From positions 800,456 to 864,455 of the forward strand of contig VZRG01000157.1 in NCBI GenBank assembly GCA_013397435.1: a stretch of DNA of 64,000 nucleotides. Reading direction: 5' to 3'. Below the pieces are notes generated by a model, which saw nothing but the letters and a program-made list of their open reading frames with translations, was not told the origin of the DNA and made no database searches. A program made the translations under genes and the position numbers. Below, one piece after another: positions 1 to 13,841 of this stretch. Position 1 is the first letter of the stretch; the number at the start of each line of letters is the position of its first letter. The DNA comes from Erythrocercus mccallii (taxonomy: Eukaryota > Chordata > Aves > Passeriformes > Dicruridae).

Positions 1-3000
1 AAACCTTTATTACAGGAGGAAATTTTAAACTTGAGGAACATGGGAGCAACTATGGCTATGATATTTTTGGGAGGAAGGAGGAAACTTTTATTATTTTTCT
101 CAGCTGACAGTTTCAGTTTTGACTTCTTTTCTCCTTATTGGGCCAAGACTTTTAGTGCTTCCTTAGGATATATTATAATTCTTAAGGCTCCCTAGCTATG
201 TAGTCATATTTAGATTTTTGAAAACAAGTAACACATCCTCAAGGGCTCTTAAGTACACTAGTGATAATGTTAACTGAAGCAGATCTTTCCTTTCTTGGCT
301 AAAATATTTCTGCAGGACAGTGCCACAGCCTTGGCTTTATTCCACCAGTCTCATCCTCCCTGGCTCACTGTCATGGCTTGCTAGTCTGGAACAAAGCTCT
401 CAGGTATGTTGCAAGAAATAAAAAATCTTATAGAGAAAGAGAGTTAATGACCACAGTCAGAACTATTAATACCAAGCAACGCCGAGTTAGAGGAACATGT
501 GGCAGATCTTCACACTGGGCTCCCTTTGTGACTCTTTGATCCTGTGCAGCTGTAGAACAATTCAGAGCAGTAACACCTGCTGTAAAACAGCTCAGCGACT
601 CTGCTAATTGCTTAACTGAGGAAAAACAGCCTTAAATAACATGAGAGTGACCACACTGTTTCTGCCTTCAATCACTCAATGAGAGTTCAAACACCAAGAT
701 CTGCTGCTGAAACACAGAGAGAAGGAACAGGAGACCTGGCACTTGTGCTGCACTTAGAGCTTGAGTCTCAGCTAATACCCTCGGGGGAAGAATTTGAATA
801 TAACTTAAAGGTATTTGGGGTGTTTGGGGGCCATCTCTCCTGTGTTTCTATCAGTGCATATTCTGATGGATGTGTCTGGGGGCTGGAAGGAAGCACGTGT
901 CTGCAAAACCCTAAATGCACATCAGCCAGCCCCAGGTTTCTGAGCAAGGAGAGTCAGTGAGGAGCTGTGAAATCACCTTTTTACAGACAGGACAAAACTT
1001 CTGGCCAGGAGATTTCTGGGTAACAATTTCCACCATGCTGTAAGAAGCCTTTAGGCAGAGAGATCTGTAAACATTTTTGTCTGCGAAACAGAATGGTGAG
1101 TGCTGAACTGAACTAGACTGAAAAGTGTAATGGACTTGTTGTCCAAAACACAGACCATTTTTTATTATGAAATTAGGCAGGTTTGAACTAATGGAGTGGG
1201 ATGCTACTATTTGCTATTTGCAGATCTGAAGCAGGCAGCTTTTTGTCACCCTCAGACGTTGCAGGTGTTTTCACAGTAAAGATCTGGAGGATGCAAGAAG
1301 ATGGAGACTAATTTGCAGGTCTTACCTAAAATAGTCATGTATTTTAAGCATTCCTTCCAGCATGAGACAGTGATAAATTAGAAATCTCTGCCCTGGTAAG
1401 GCTTGTTAGTAAATCTGATATGCAGTTAGCTGACAACTCTGATGCATGGGGTTGCAAACCTGCTCTTTGGAAACTCTGCCTTCTGCCCCCCTCCCACCTC
1501 ACTGTGAGGAAGTATATCCATCAAATTTTACATGGGATAGCTCATATTGCTATCTGGATGATAGGAGCAACATTTTCTGCATTAGCAACTCTCAACAGAT
1601 AATGTCTCAAGGATTGAGAGAGGGAGATTAAGTCTGAATAAATATCCTGTGTTATTCATATTTAATCATTTTACTTAGACATTGTCTAATCAGTCAAAGC
1701 AACAACTGTTACTGACATATAGGTTTCATAAGAATATATACTAAACTAAAGCACTAAGCCTTGTTCCTTTACATTCATGTTGAGCCTGTAAACAGATGTC
1801 AGAACAAACGGACTTAGAAATGGAAACTGATGGCTGTAATGAAAGAGCCATGTTACCAAGGAAGGGCAAAGGGGATATTTGGACAGATCTACCCTGCTGG
1901 AGGAACGGGGAAGGAGGAATTGTCCTGTGAGTAGCTTGGTCTGGTAAGGATATCTTTGTCACCCTGTTAGCTTCTGAGTTTGGGACAGACTAAAGGTGTG
2001 GAACCTATCTGCCCAAGTATACATGTTTTAATATCACCACCTTAGAGTCTTTCTCCCCCCAACATAAATACCTACATAAATACCAATAGGATGGAGGGAA
2101 AGGGGAAAGCAGCAGGGGGAGAGGGGATGGTTTTGAAGAGGCTAAAATGTTTCTGCTTTTCCTGGTACAGAACTACACTGCTTGGCAAAAGGCTGGGAAG
2201 CAGCATTTGAGGGAGAGAGGGAGGAAGGAAACAGCCAAGACAAGCTGAGAGGAGGACAGAGATGGTGATTTGAAAATTTCTAGAAGAGACAGAGCAGATA
2301 TATTGCTGATGTGCTGTAAATAAAGTGCACCATAACCAGTTCGGTTGAGGTGAGCTGGCATGTGCTTTCACAATGAAATTTGGCTCCTCCATCACATGAA
2401 ATATTCTCTGGTTGCTGCCCCATCACTTAACTGCATGGCATTCTACTTAGGACACAGCAAGCTGTTCTCTACCTTTAGAGACAGTGAGTACGTGTAGCAG
2501 TGTCTTGAATGTTTTCATTGTAGCAGAGAATAGGAAGCCTCTCCACTGCAAGCATTAGCAATGCAATTTCATAACTATCTGTTCAGACAGTGCACAGGAG
2601 CTTGAAAAACAACTTGAGACACTTTATTCCCCCCGGGAAATGCCATCCGAGAATATGTTAATCTGACGAATATGCAAAAGGCTGTCCCCTATTGGTGAAC
2701 CATGAAGAAAACCACTTCCTTTTTTTCTGGGTTTGCGAGATGAGCTCCTCCCTGCCAAGAGTGGAGCAATCCTTACCCTCTCATCAAACCAGACAGTTCA
2801 AAAATAAGGAGACACTGTGCTGCCTCCTTTGACTTGCAATGTGAATTTGATATTATCTGTACCACCTTTGACAATGCACTTGAAATTAATCAGAGGAGAA
2901 ATGTCTTATTTGATTATATTTGACCATGAACATTGATCAGTTGCATGCAATTTTGACTTCAGATCTGCATGTCCAAAGTCCTTTCTAAAAAGGGCAAAAT

Positions 3001-6000
3001 ATTACCCAGAGATACACAAGAGCTTGTATTATCTGAGTCTCTGAAAAGATGCACTCTGGGGAAATGAATGTACATCTGGGAAATTAAAAATAATTTGCTA
3101 TGAAACTCTTTATGAGAGGTGGACAGAATCAGAAGAGAGATCCCCAAGACATCAATCCTTTGCCCGTTCTCTTTTCATTGCAGCTGTGTTAGCTCATCCT
3201 ACTTTCATATGCTTGTGTTCATTTCTGGCAGATGAGAAATTCTGTCAGTCCTCTCAGGGGACCATGGCAAGAGCCTCTGTTCCTCAGGAGGCATCTGACT
3301 TCCCTACCTGTAGTCTGAAAAACCCAGGGAGACTACGCAGTTCTCTATTTAGCCTCTTACTCAAGCTTCCTTTCTGCCACAGAGGAGCTGCTGTGGCCTT
3401 GGGTACAACGAGAATTTGGCATCCTTAGGGCAGATCAGTCAGAGGATTTATCAGGCAGGGTCAGATGAGAGCTGTACACAGTGCTCTGCTTGAGGGCTTT
3501 GCTTTGGGTGTTCTCTGTGTCACCTAGGCTGGAATTCCCACCAAGAATATGGTTAAAAGCTCTCTATAGGCCTTGTTGGTGCTGACCATGGTCACGTCCT
3601 CAGCGGTGGCCACGTCTGGTCTGTGACTGGACCAGAGCCTCAGGTTTAGCTGCCTCCAAAAGCTCTGGAGCTTTCATGCACCAAAACTTCTCCACAGACT
3701 GAAGCAGCACAGAACTGCCCTGCTTTACTGAGCAAAGCACTTCTGTTAAGGAGTACCTTGTAGAATGCAATTGGAAGATTTTTGTACTGTTATTACTTGT
3801 ATCTTAAATGAGTAGAGATCACCACTTGCCAGTTCTGACCCTTCTTCCCTCTCTGTTTCTTGGGCTAGGGTAGATCTCCCAAATTTGGTCTGTCCCACGA
3901 TGCTCAGAGAGTCCAGCACTTTTCACTGATGACAATAATTTATATTGGGATTAAAAAAAAAAAAGCAGAGAAGAGATGCTTATTATTGCATGTAGCAGGA
4001 TAGTGCTCTGATGTCTGCTCTAGTCTGGAGCTTGTGATAACTTACACAGCTCAGCTGCATGGAGTCTGGGAACTCAAACCACACACAGGCTGAGGCAACT
4101 CCTCTGCTCCTAAAAGACAGTCAGGATTGCCACAGTCCCCACACCTCTCAGAGACTTCAGTGTACTGAGGCAGATTTGCATGTCCTGACAAGATTTTCTT
4201 GACTGTCCTTCAGATTAATCTTTCCTTTTATAAAGGGCAATAGCTTTTCCTACCTCTCACCCTGTAACTTTCCTGCTCTTCAGACACCCAAAGGGTCTTG
4301 GATGGCATTTCCTGGAGGGAGTAAAGTGTCTCAAGCTGTTTTTCAATAGGTTGGGTTTTTTGTTTTGGTTTGTTGGGCTTCTTTTTTTTTTTTTGGAAAC
4401 TGAGGAGGAATTAATATTTCACAAAAGTGACCGGGTGAGTGGAGGGGGGAGCCTGAATACAAAATTCACTTGTTGATTGGGATTCTGGGGTGGGAGCAAA
4501 GGAAGAAAGCATTGCAGGGAGTGTTTTCAAGCTCTTAAGAATATGTTTTTCCAAATGCTGTTCTTAAGCATAAGACTTTTAATAATAGGAGCACAGTAGG
4601 GTAATATAAATGACACAAAAGGCACTCTCATTGCAAAGCTGAACAGTTTGTGGTTTAGTAGATTTTTGTGATAAAAGAGACAAAAAGAATAGAAGATTTT
4701 TCCTTCTCAAAAGCTACCATGCCTGGTAACATCTTTTGGTAATAAAAAGAATTCAGCCTCCCCATTTCCTGAGATATGTTCTTACCCAATTAAAGTCCTC
4801 CTGCAGACCTATAGGCCTACTGACAACTTGTTCCATGTCACTAAACTTGGTTTGCTGCCCTGTTACAGAAATTACAATGCAGTGCTTCTTAAATGGTCTT
4901 AGTAAATGGCAGAGGAGAAGGCGTTTTTCAGACCCTCAGCCTCCCACCTGGGATCTTCACTCTATCCTTCATCTTTCCCTTTGTTTTCCCCTCCATCTTG
5001 TTTGTCAGCAGCAGGGCTTAGCTACCAACAGGAAGAGATTCAGTTTTCTTTTGTATTGGAGCAAAACAACTGTCGTAGTTGTTTGCCTTTTAGCCCTTTT
5101 GCCAATTTGCCCTAGGCAGGCTGGAGGTGAGGAGCTCTGAAGTGTGCAAATTTGCCACAAAGATACACAGAAAGAGGTTGGTGTCTGTGAGCACGTGGAG
5201 AGGGGAATGAAACTGTGGGAAACAGTAACCAGCATCCCTTAACATGAGATCAGCCTGTGAAATCTTGATGGAGAGAAGGAAATCCTTTTCCGTGCAGAAC
5301 AGTAGGAGCCTGATGCTAGTCCAAATAATGAAATCCTCTCAAAATAGACCTGTAGATAAGCTGTGCAAGCAGTGTTAATGCCAACTATCATTTCAGCTGC
5401 AGCCCACCAGCTGGTGCAGGCTATTTGTAAATCTGAGTGCGCTGTGGAAAGAGAGGCGGTGTCCCCCCATCAGCAGTTCAGTCACCTTCTCATACAAGAG
5501 TTTGGAATCCAGATGACTGACTTCAAGCCTTTTTTGAAAGAAACAGTAGGAGCAGAGGCTGCCACAAGTTCAAAAAGCTGAACAGTTTAGTTGTGTTGGC
5601 AAATAAAGCATGGCAAAATCGAAGGATGAAACCACAAGGCTTTAAGTGGAATATAATGACCTTAATCCCACTGGAGGGCTTTGTAGTAATTCCCCCTCTC
5701 TCACAGACCATGTGAAAGGCTTGGGTGGGTATCTGGTACAGTTTCTGTCAGCCACTCAGCTATGGAACTCCCACTGAGGTGTGAGACCTCAAATAACCAT
5801 TTAGGAAATCTATCATGATGTATTTTTGATATATAAAAGAGAAATGATAAAACTTCCAGGGTTTTTTCCCTGTTTAGATCTCTGCGTTCCTTGCTGAATG
5901 AGCTTTTTCCAGCACAAGGAGATCTCATCTTTTGGCACCAGAGTAGTTTTAGGCACAGCTCTGCTCTCTGGACAGAAAGCACAAAGCAGGAGTCCTTGAG

Positions 6001-9000
6001 TCACCAGGATCTAGCAGAGCACAGCAGCAGGACACTTTCTGTCTGCCCAGCTGTTGGTTCCGTTCCTGATCACACATCTGGTACAATGGCCCTGGGTGGA
6101 TTGCCCGTGGCTCTGTAAAAAAGCATGCAGGAAGGAAAGAGCTGCACCTTGCTGTGTGGCTCCAGGCCAGCCCACTCTGCAGCACCAGACAAAATGCCTG
6201 ATACAGTATTACCTCAGTCTTGTTTTTCATTTCTCTGATTAAAAGCGAACCTTTGCCTCTGCTGGTTGCATTTGTTATCACTAGTTCATTGGCTAGCACA
6301 TATACAGCTGGTTTTAGCCTCCATTTAAAATGCAGGGAGTTTAAGCATTACGTGTAGAATACAGCAGGATAAATAAAGACATACTTGAGCAAACATACAT
6401 TTAGTAATTTATTTTTCTACCAGGAGTTTTAGAGAGCTGTGGGGTTTGTGATTTTTTTTTTTTTATTTTTTTTTTAATCTAATCCATTCAGTCAGCGGTC
6501 TCAAGAGTAAAAGCTTCTGCCTCAGCTTGGGGTTGATGCTTGGTCGAGCCTTAAAGCTTCATGGTTTTTTGACACTGCACTAAGTCTGAAGCTTTGATGT
6601 CTGAGGCTGCTGCCTGCACAGCGTAAATCATATTTTAAAGTTTATTGGTACAAAAGGTGCCTTTCCTCAGACATACACATGTGCATCCACACACAGCATC
6701 TTTCCACTTTTTTAGCTACCTACAAGTTTCTGTAGGATTAGAGGATTCTTTCAGTTATTCTTTCAGTTATTCCCACATGGATGTTGCCATCTTTAATTGA
6801 AAGCCTGCAGCATTTGTGGGCTAAGGCAATACATACTTGTGCTTGGCAGTGCTGATTGAGGTCAAAAGAGAAATGAAAATGCTTTTCTCACTCCATTACT
6901 GTAGCTGCTGTACCTGGCTCTCTTTGGCTGTTGCTGAGGCCAGTGGGATTAAGCGAAGGCCAGACCTGATTTACAGAGACCAGCAGTGACTTTTGGTGTG
7001 TGGCTACAAACCAGACCATCTTTCATGGGTCTCCAAGGAGCTCGTTTCTCGTTTGGCAGAATGGCTGTGCAGGTCCTTTGGCTGCTGTTTGCTGCTCCCC
7101 TTTTGGCTGGGCCTGAGGAGATGTGCGAGCCACCTTTCTGAAGTGCAGAGTGCCACTGGGTTTGGAAGTTCCAGTCTGTCTTTCCACAGGCTAGTGGAGC
7201 ACACCAGGGCATGGGATTAGCAGGATTAGCAGGATCAGTGTCTGAGTTGTAGCTGTTCAAAGCTTTCTCCAGTGTACAGATGACTGCTGGCAGGAAGGGG
7301 ATGTGGCTCCCTATGGGAAAGGCATGACACTGACTAAGCACTCACTCTGTTTCAGTCATTCCCTGTTCCCAAATGTGCTTTATACGAGGAGCGCAGAGTA
7401 CAGTTTGCACCTGTGCCTTTGTGCCAGATGTAAACTTTCCAAAGAACTATTCAAGCCAGTGGCACTGGTGATTGACTTTGTCTATCTCCTGCTTTCCATC
7501 CGCATATGAGAGCACACCAAGAGGTTGTGCAGGCTAAAACCTGTGCTGGATTTATTTACACAACGTTGTGAGTCAAAATGCAGCACCGAACAAAATTCAG
7601 CACACTGAGAGTACTGAGGGTGACATATGTTGTTATTCAATTCAATGTCTTTGGAAGAGACATTAGAGGGATGGTAGCATCAGGGAGAGAAAATACAGAA
7701 GAAGGCTGGAAGTGGGAGTTTCTTGAGACAGAACAGTTCAAGTCACAGCAACTTGTTTCAGAGCCCAAGAGCCCTCAGAAACATGAGGCCAGGACTCAGA
7801 AGATGTGACCAAGTAGAATTTCATTCCCAGCAGAAGTAAAAAGACTGTTAGTGTAATAAAAAAAATTTAGTCTAATCCAACATCACCTGCAGTTACGAAG
7901 GATAATGCAGAAAATCTGCTGTTCTGGGTGTTTGTGGTGTGGCATTTCATGCACAGCTAAGGAATGTGATACCTGTCAGTGGGACTTATTCTCTTAAATC
8001 CCATCAATGCTTAAAAAATCCTCACTGGCCCCTTCAACCATTGCAGTTAGCACTGCCAATGTCACCTGGAATCTTTGGCACCTACAGGGAATGGCTAGAA
8101 GTTCTCAGGGCAAGAAATAAAGCAGAGGGTCTTTCTTCTCCTGTTATTTTCAACAAAAATCTTTATCAGTCATTCTTTAAAGAGATACTCTCTCACACCT
8201 ACTGTCTGCAGATGTCACCTAGAGTAAAAAGCCAAGTATTCAGGCTTTTACTCTTTTTCTTCTGAGTAGCTGCAGAGAGCTCAGGGAGAAATATATTGAA
8301 ATACATTAGTAGCACAGAAAACCTCCTCCACCTACTCTATCATCTCAGTATTTTTCCTCCAGCTTCTATTTATCATCTATGTATAGATTCCCTGAATGAA
8401 CAAAATTCTTCAAGAATTCATGATTCAGGCTGTAGGGCCAGGAGGTAACTGGGGGGAAGGAAAGAAATGGCAGGTAAAACGTAATTAATTGTCCATGCAC
8501 TGCTTTCCCTCAGCCATCTGTACAGCTCTTTCCTCTGGAAGTGGAAATGCCTTGGTATAAAGGTCAGGGTATTAGTGAGCTGGGCAGGATTCAGACAACC
8601 TTTTTTCAATTTCTGCTATTGACTCGCTGTATGACCTGAGGTAGGTCCCTCATTTCTCTCTGTCTTAGATCTCTATCCGTAAAATAGTGGTAAGTGTATT
8701 TCTTTTCCTTTCCCTAGTCTATTTGTCAGCTCTTTAAGCCTTGGCTTTAGGTGTGGATGCAAATACACCCACACCTATGGCTCTCAAGACATAATGACAA
8801 GAATGTAAATATGTAAGACAGTACCTGAGCTTCAAAATCAGCACAGTATATCTCTGTTACTGATTATTTTTCCCATTTGTATCTGTCTCCATCCATTAAA
8901 AACTGTGATTTTAAAACAGCAAAGTAGCTATGAGCCCATTAGTATTGAGCAGGAATTTGTGATAATCTTAAACAACTTTCAGACCTCTGAAGATGGGAAG

Positions 9001-9505
9001 AAACTTCCCAGCAGCAGATTCACTTGCAGCTGCAGCTTTGGGCAAGGAGTTTCTTTAGGAAAGCTTTCCTGGCCAGTGTTTACAACAAGGCTCTGGACTA
9101 CAGGGATCACAGGCTGATCTGGCATTGCATTCCCTGTCATCCTCAAAGGTACTCTAAGAAAATGTAGCAGGAAAGGGTATGCTATTTAAATTCACAGCAG
9201 TAACAGCAGTAAAATGTTTAAATGTCCCCACGAACCAGCTTCTTAATATCCTGTCAATGCCACTTCTCTCACACCCCTGCTGTGACCGAGAGGAGCAGTC
9301 AGAGACGTGGATTTCCACAGCAAAGCTGGCCAAAGACGTGTTTTCCCCCGGCCAAATCCCACCTCCTTCTTGCAGTCCATCACCCCTCAGCTGTGTTGAT
9401 ACAACAGTTTATCATTAACATTATTTTCAGAGGGTTCACTTCAGGAATCCAGGCTGGGGCTCAGCCCCACAGTCCTGGTTGCACAAGCGAGGCGTGTCGG
9501 AAACA

Positions 9506-9549
9506 GGGATGGGATGGGATGGGATGGGATGGGATGGGATGGGATGGGA
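9506..9549. repeat. (GGGAT)n pentanucleotide microsatellite
   Basis: About 8.8 uninterrupted copies of GGGAT on the plus strand. The regular runs of three G separated by two bases fit a G-quadruplex-forming pattern. The tract lies in gene-free sequence. Confidence 0.95.
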
Positions 9550-10254
9550 CATGCAGCTGGTGAGGTTGGGCTTGCTGCTGTGCCAGGGTGCAGTGCAGTG
9601 ACCCAGGTCTCACTGCCTGCAGTCTGGTGTCCTGTTCACTGCTTTCCTAAGGAACTGGTTGTGTAGTGAATTCCTGAGGTTATTCATGGCACAGCATTCC
9701 TTGGGAGAATGTGCTAATTCAAACGTTCATCTCACAGTATGTACGAGTTGGAGTCAATGCTGAGAAATATAAAACTTGTGACACACTGTGATAATGGGGG
9801 CATTTAACACAGACCATTGAGAAATCATAGTCAGGGGAATCAAACAAGAAAAACTATATGAGGTGACTTTTCATGAGTTTTTATTTTCCTTTTGTTCTTC
9901 TTTATGGGGTGAATGAATGGGGATGGTGGCTCAGTTTCTGGCTTGTAAGATATAATTTTAACAGTGGTCTTACTAAAACATTGTTGAACCTCATTTTGCC
10001 CGAGTTACCAAAATAGACTTCAATTTGCATGCTTGTGCAGAAGCTTATGCTAGGTAGAAGCAGGACATTTATGGTCTCCAGATGGCAGCTGTTTTGATGT
10101 ATGAAGGTCATATCTTTTTAGATCCATTTGTTTTGTATCCATAGACAAACTAGTTGAGATTTGGGGCTGCTTGGAATCAGAATGAATGGGTAATGAATAA
10201 TGGAACCTCAGTTTCCCCACAGGAAAAGTAGTCTGTGAGCTGCTAAGGATACAC

Positions 10255-10268
10255 CTGTTGATCAACAG
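10255..10268. repeat. 14-bp perfect palindrome
   Basis: CTGTTGATCAACAG reads the same on both strands. It is short enough to occur by chance and has no assigned role. Confidence 0.5.
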
Positions 10269-13200
10269 ATTGGCCAATTCCAGTAAGCACTTTTTTAATC
10301 AGGAAAAAAAAAAGGCATACCTGCTATGAAACTTACCATCAGAGGGAGGAAGGAAGTAAATTGACAAGGAGAATACTGATAAATTTCTTCTTCCCAACAA
10401 AAAATGTGGAGATAAGCTCACTAACAACCTTCCGTTTCTCCTTCTCTTTGTATTAATTTTCTCTTTCTTAGTTGAAAATTTAGGAGAATATTTAATGTCT
10501 CACAAATTATGTTGAATTTTATGCCTATTTGTCTAGTTCCTTTCATTAACAAGGGTAGAAAGAACTTTTTGTCAGTTACGTCATTAATCCTGGGCTTCTA
10601 GGTTTGATTTGACTATTGTGAATAGAGTGACTTCCAGAATGTATTTGAAAATGTACGTATCCATGCTTTTTTTGAGCAGAAAGATTGCTCAGCTTTCTGA
10701 CAAACGGTGTGCATAACATCCAGCTTCAATCTCACAGGTGGAACACGGGGACTTAAAGTGCCAGAATCAAAGCCCAGGAGTGAAGAGCAGAACAAGGCTG
10801 GAGTCTCTGAACCGACTAATGCTAAGAGGGGCCTAGAAGAAGAGCTGGATTTCAGCTAGCTTTGAATATCTAACCCCTGAAGATTTAGAAGCATTTAAGG
10901 TGTCTCAAACCTGAGCCAAAATTACCTTCAGTCTGAAGTTTGCTCATTGACTGCTCTCTTCTCTTTGGGCTGGTGACTTCATTTGTCCCACAGGTCCTTT
11001 AACAATGCATTTCCCTGTCGTGCCTGTGGTCCTTTCATCTCGCCTCATTTCCTGAGAGTGCTAAACTACTTGGAATTCCTTTCTTTTTCCTAATTTGAGA
11101 GTTCAAAGTATGGATTTGTAGCAAATTATTCCTGATGAGTGGTTTCATTAAAAGAACAGAAGGGAAATTGTTCTAAAAACTTTCTGTGTTGAAAAGGGGA
11201 GGGATAGTGAAATAAAGTACAGTACAACATTGAAAACTTCCCAGAACTATAATGCATTGTTTTATGTAGAGTTAAGTGGATGGTTTGGACATGCTGCTAC
11301 ACCTCTGCTTTGCTGAAATTAAGATGAGCTCCACTACTAAACACAGTGCCCTTCCTTGCTCACGGTGATTTTTCCAGTGTGGTAACAGCAGTTCACTACA
11401 AATGGGACAATTTCTCCGCAAAGATCATAGACATAGAGTCAGAATTTTAGTGCATCTCCAGACTAAGAGATTCATAAAGCAATTATTTTTACAAGAAAAT
11501 GCAATGTTTTCATGCATTTTCATTGCTGAGTATCCAGTTTCTTCCAAGATCACTGGGGAATTGTAGCTGTACACCAAGAAACAAACACAGTGGGACTTCC
11601 TCAGCCTGTGATGCCAACAGCTACTGTCTTGAAGAAAGACGTGTACTGTAGTGAAGATTTTCAAATCATTATTTAGATAGGGTCGGATTAATTCAACTGT
11701 ATCAAGAAGGTAAGACTACACTGGGAGATCCTGCGGTGTATAAGGCTCAGAAGAAAGAAGAGAACCTATCTGTCACTGGGTCAGACTCTCAGAGGGCCGT
11801 TAATAATGGATTTTCATGAGTTAACCTTTTATCTTGTCCTTTTCAAAATGCTGTCATGTAACATGAGTTATGTGCTACCAGATAATTCTCCTAAAGTGGT
11901 TGCAGTGCGCACCAAAGATAGTTGTGCGCTTTGTCTGGACTATCATTTTAGAATACACTTTAACTACATCCTCTGTAGGATATAGCCACTCTGGGAATCT
12001 TTTAGAGACACAATTCACAGCAGACAAACCATCTCTTATGTGTAGTCATGCAAAGTGAAATAAAACAAGGTAAGACTGAGGGCGTCAGTCGACTTTAAAT
12101 GTATCCGAATTCTTTCTCCCAGGAGAAACAAAAAGGCAGTGGTTCTCATCTTGCTGTGGCTTGTACAACACTTACAACACTGATTACCTCTTGTTCACGT
12201 TCTGCCTGATTTCAGTGGAAATTCCATGGGGCTTCTGGGAATTCTGAAACCCTGAGCTGAGGAATTCATGGAAGGTTACCCACTACAAGGAAAAGACAAG
12301 CAGCTCAGGCAGCATTGCTTCAGCACAGGAACACAACGTGGCCCAGCCTGGTTTGGCTAAGGCCCTGGGGTTTGTACTCCTCTGAAAGGCACAGTATGAA
12401 TTTGAACCTTTTGGGGCTAAGCAGGGCCTGATCTCTGAGTATCCCACATTTTGCAGATGTCTTCAAGAAATGCAAAGTAGTCAATGGAGGCAGCACGAGC
12501 TCAGCACCCCAGCCCGGCACTGTTTTCCAGCAAGAACCTGGGCAGCGTTGATGTGGTTTCCCATCTAACCCTGCAGTGTGATCCACTTTAGGTTGGAGAC
12601 AGGCGCCCTTCTGCTCCACCCAGGGAGATTTTCCAGCATGCAAAAGTGCTTAATGAGCTCTGGAGGCCAGGATGAAGGTGCTCACTGAATTAAATCATCT
12701 TTGGGACTACGCAGTGTGGAGAGTAAATACTGTACATCACCATCTGAGAGGCTGGCTCCTAACTTCAATTTAATCCCTATTTAGACTGCTTGAATCTTTA
12801 TGTTCTCATCCATAAAATGGATTTAACAGCATTTTCCTGCCTTTCAAGGCAGCTGGGTAAGCACACAAAGATATGTGCCTTAGCACTAATGAGTTCTTAT
12901 GAGTACTGTAAATGAGAATCATCTAGATTAAAATGATACAGGGGCTCTTCTTTATTTTGCTGAAAATAACTCAATCTCTGAGGTCACTTTTGAGGGTTTT
13001 TTCCAGTGGAAACCTTTATATTTTGTGTAGGAAAGAATGAGGCCAGAATCCATCAAATGTAAAGGTGCATGTATAAATATGCATAGAACAATCCAACATT
13101 TTCACCCTGGGGAACTACTGTATAAAATATTTACTGTATTTTATTTTGTTTTATTTTATATTTAATTTTTTCACAGCAAGAAGTGTCTATAGTAAAGTCA

Positions 13201-13705
13201 GCTGCACTAGGGAGAGACCTGATGCCTCAAAGTGCTGTCTTTGGGCTTTGAGTTCCAAAAGTGATGGAATAATCACACAGAAAGAGAAGGTTGAATGAGA
13301 GGAGAAAAAAAAAAAATCCATGTTTTGTACACAAATTATTTAATCCAAACCTACCAATTATTACATTATGATATATGCTTGTAGACTTTGGTACGAAACA
13401 TGGCCGCATCTACTTTTTGGACAGAATATATTTGTTGTACAGAAGAAGGGGCAAGCATAAGTTTGAGGTAAGAGCAGAGGTTCAGAGGAGCCATTCCTCT
13501 CACACCTGCTTTGTTTTTTGCCCTTTTTGTGTATCCCTTGGTATGCTTGTGCCTGGTACCTGTGCCTGGTTAAAGGGAGAAATTCCTCATTTGTAGCAGG
13601 ATCAGAAAGCCCTAACTCCAAGAAAGAGAGTAGTGTCATGGTGTAAAATGACTTGAGCTTTAAATTGTTACTTAGGTTTAAATCCAATGCACTTCATTGC
13701 TTGAA

Positions 13706-13841
13706 ATAGAAAATGAACATAGTACTCTCTTTTCTTGGGTTGGTTTTTGGTTTGGTTTCTTTTTTTTTGTTTTATAGAAAATGAACATAGTACTCTCTTT
13801 TCTTGGGTTGGTTTTTGGTTTGGTTTCTTTTTTTTTGTTTT
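13706..13841. repeat. Perfect 68-bp tandem duplication
   Basis: Two adjacent 68-bp copies (13706-13773 and 13774-13841) are identical base for base. Each starts with ATAGAAAATGAACATAG and ends in a T-rich stretch with a run of nine T followed by GTTTT. Perfect identity implies a recent duplication or an assembly artefact. It is non-coding. Confidence 0.95.
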
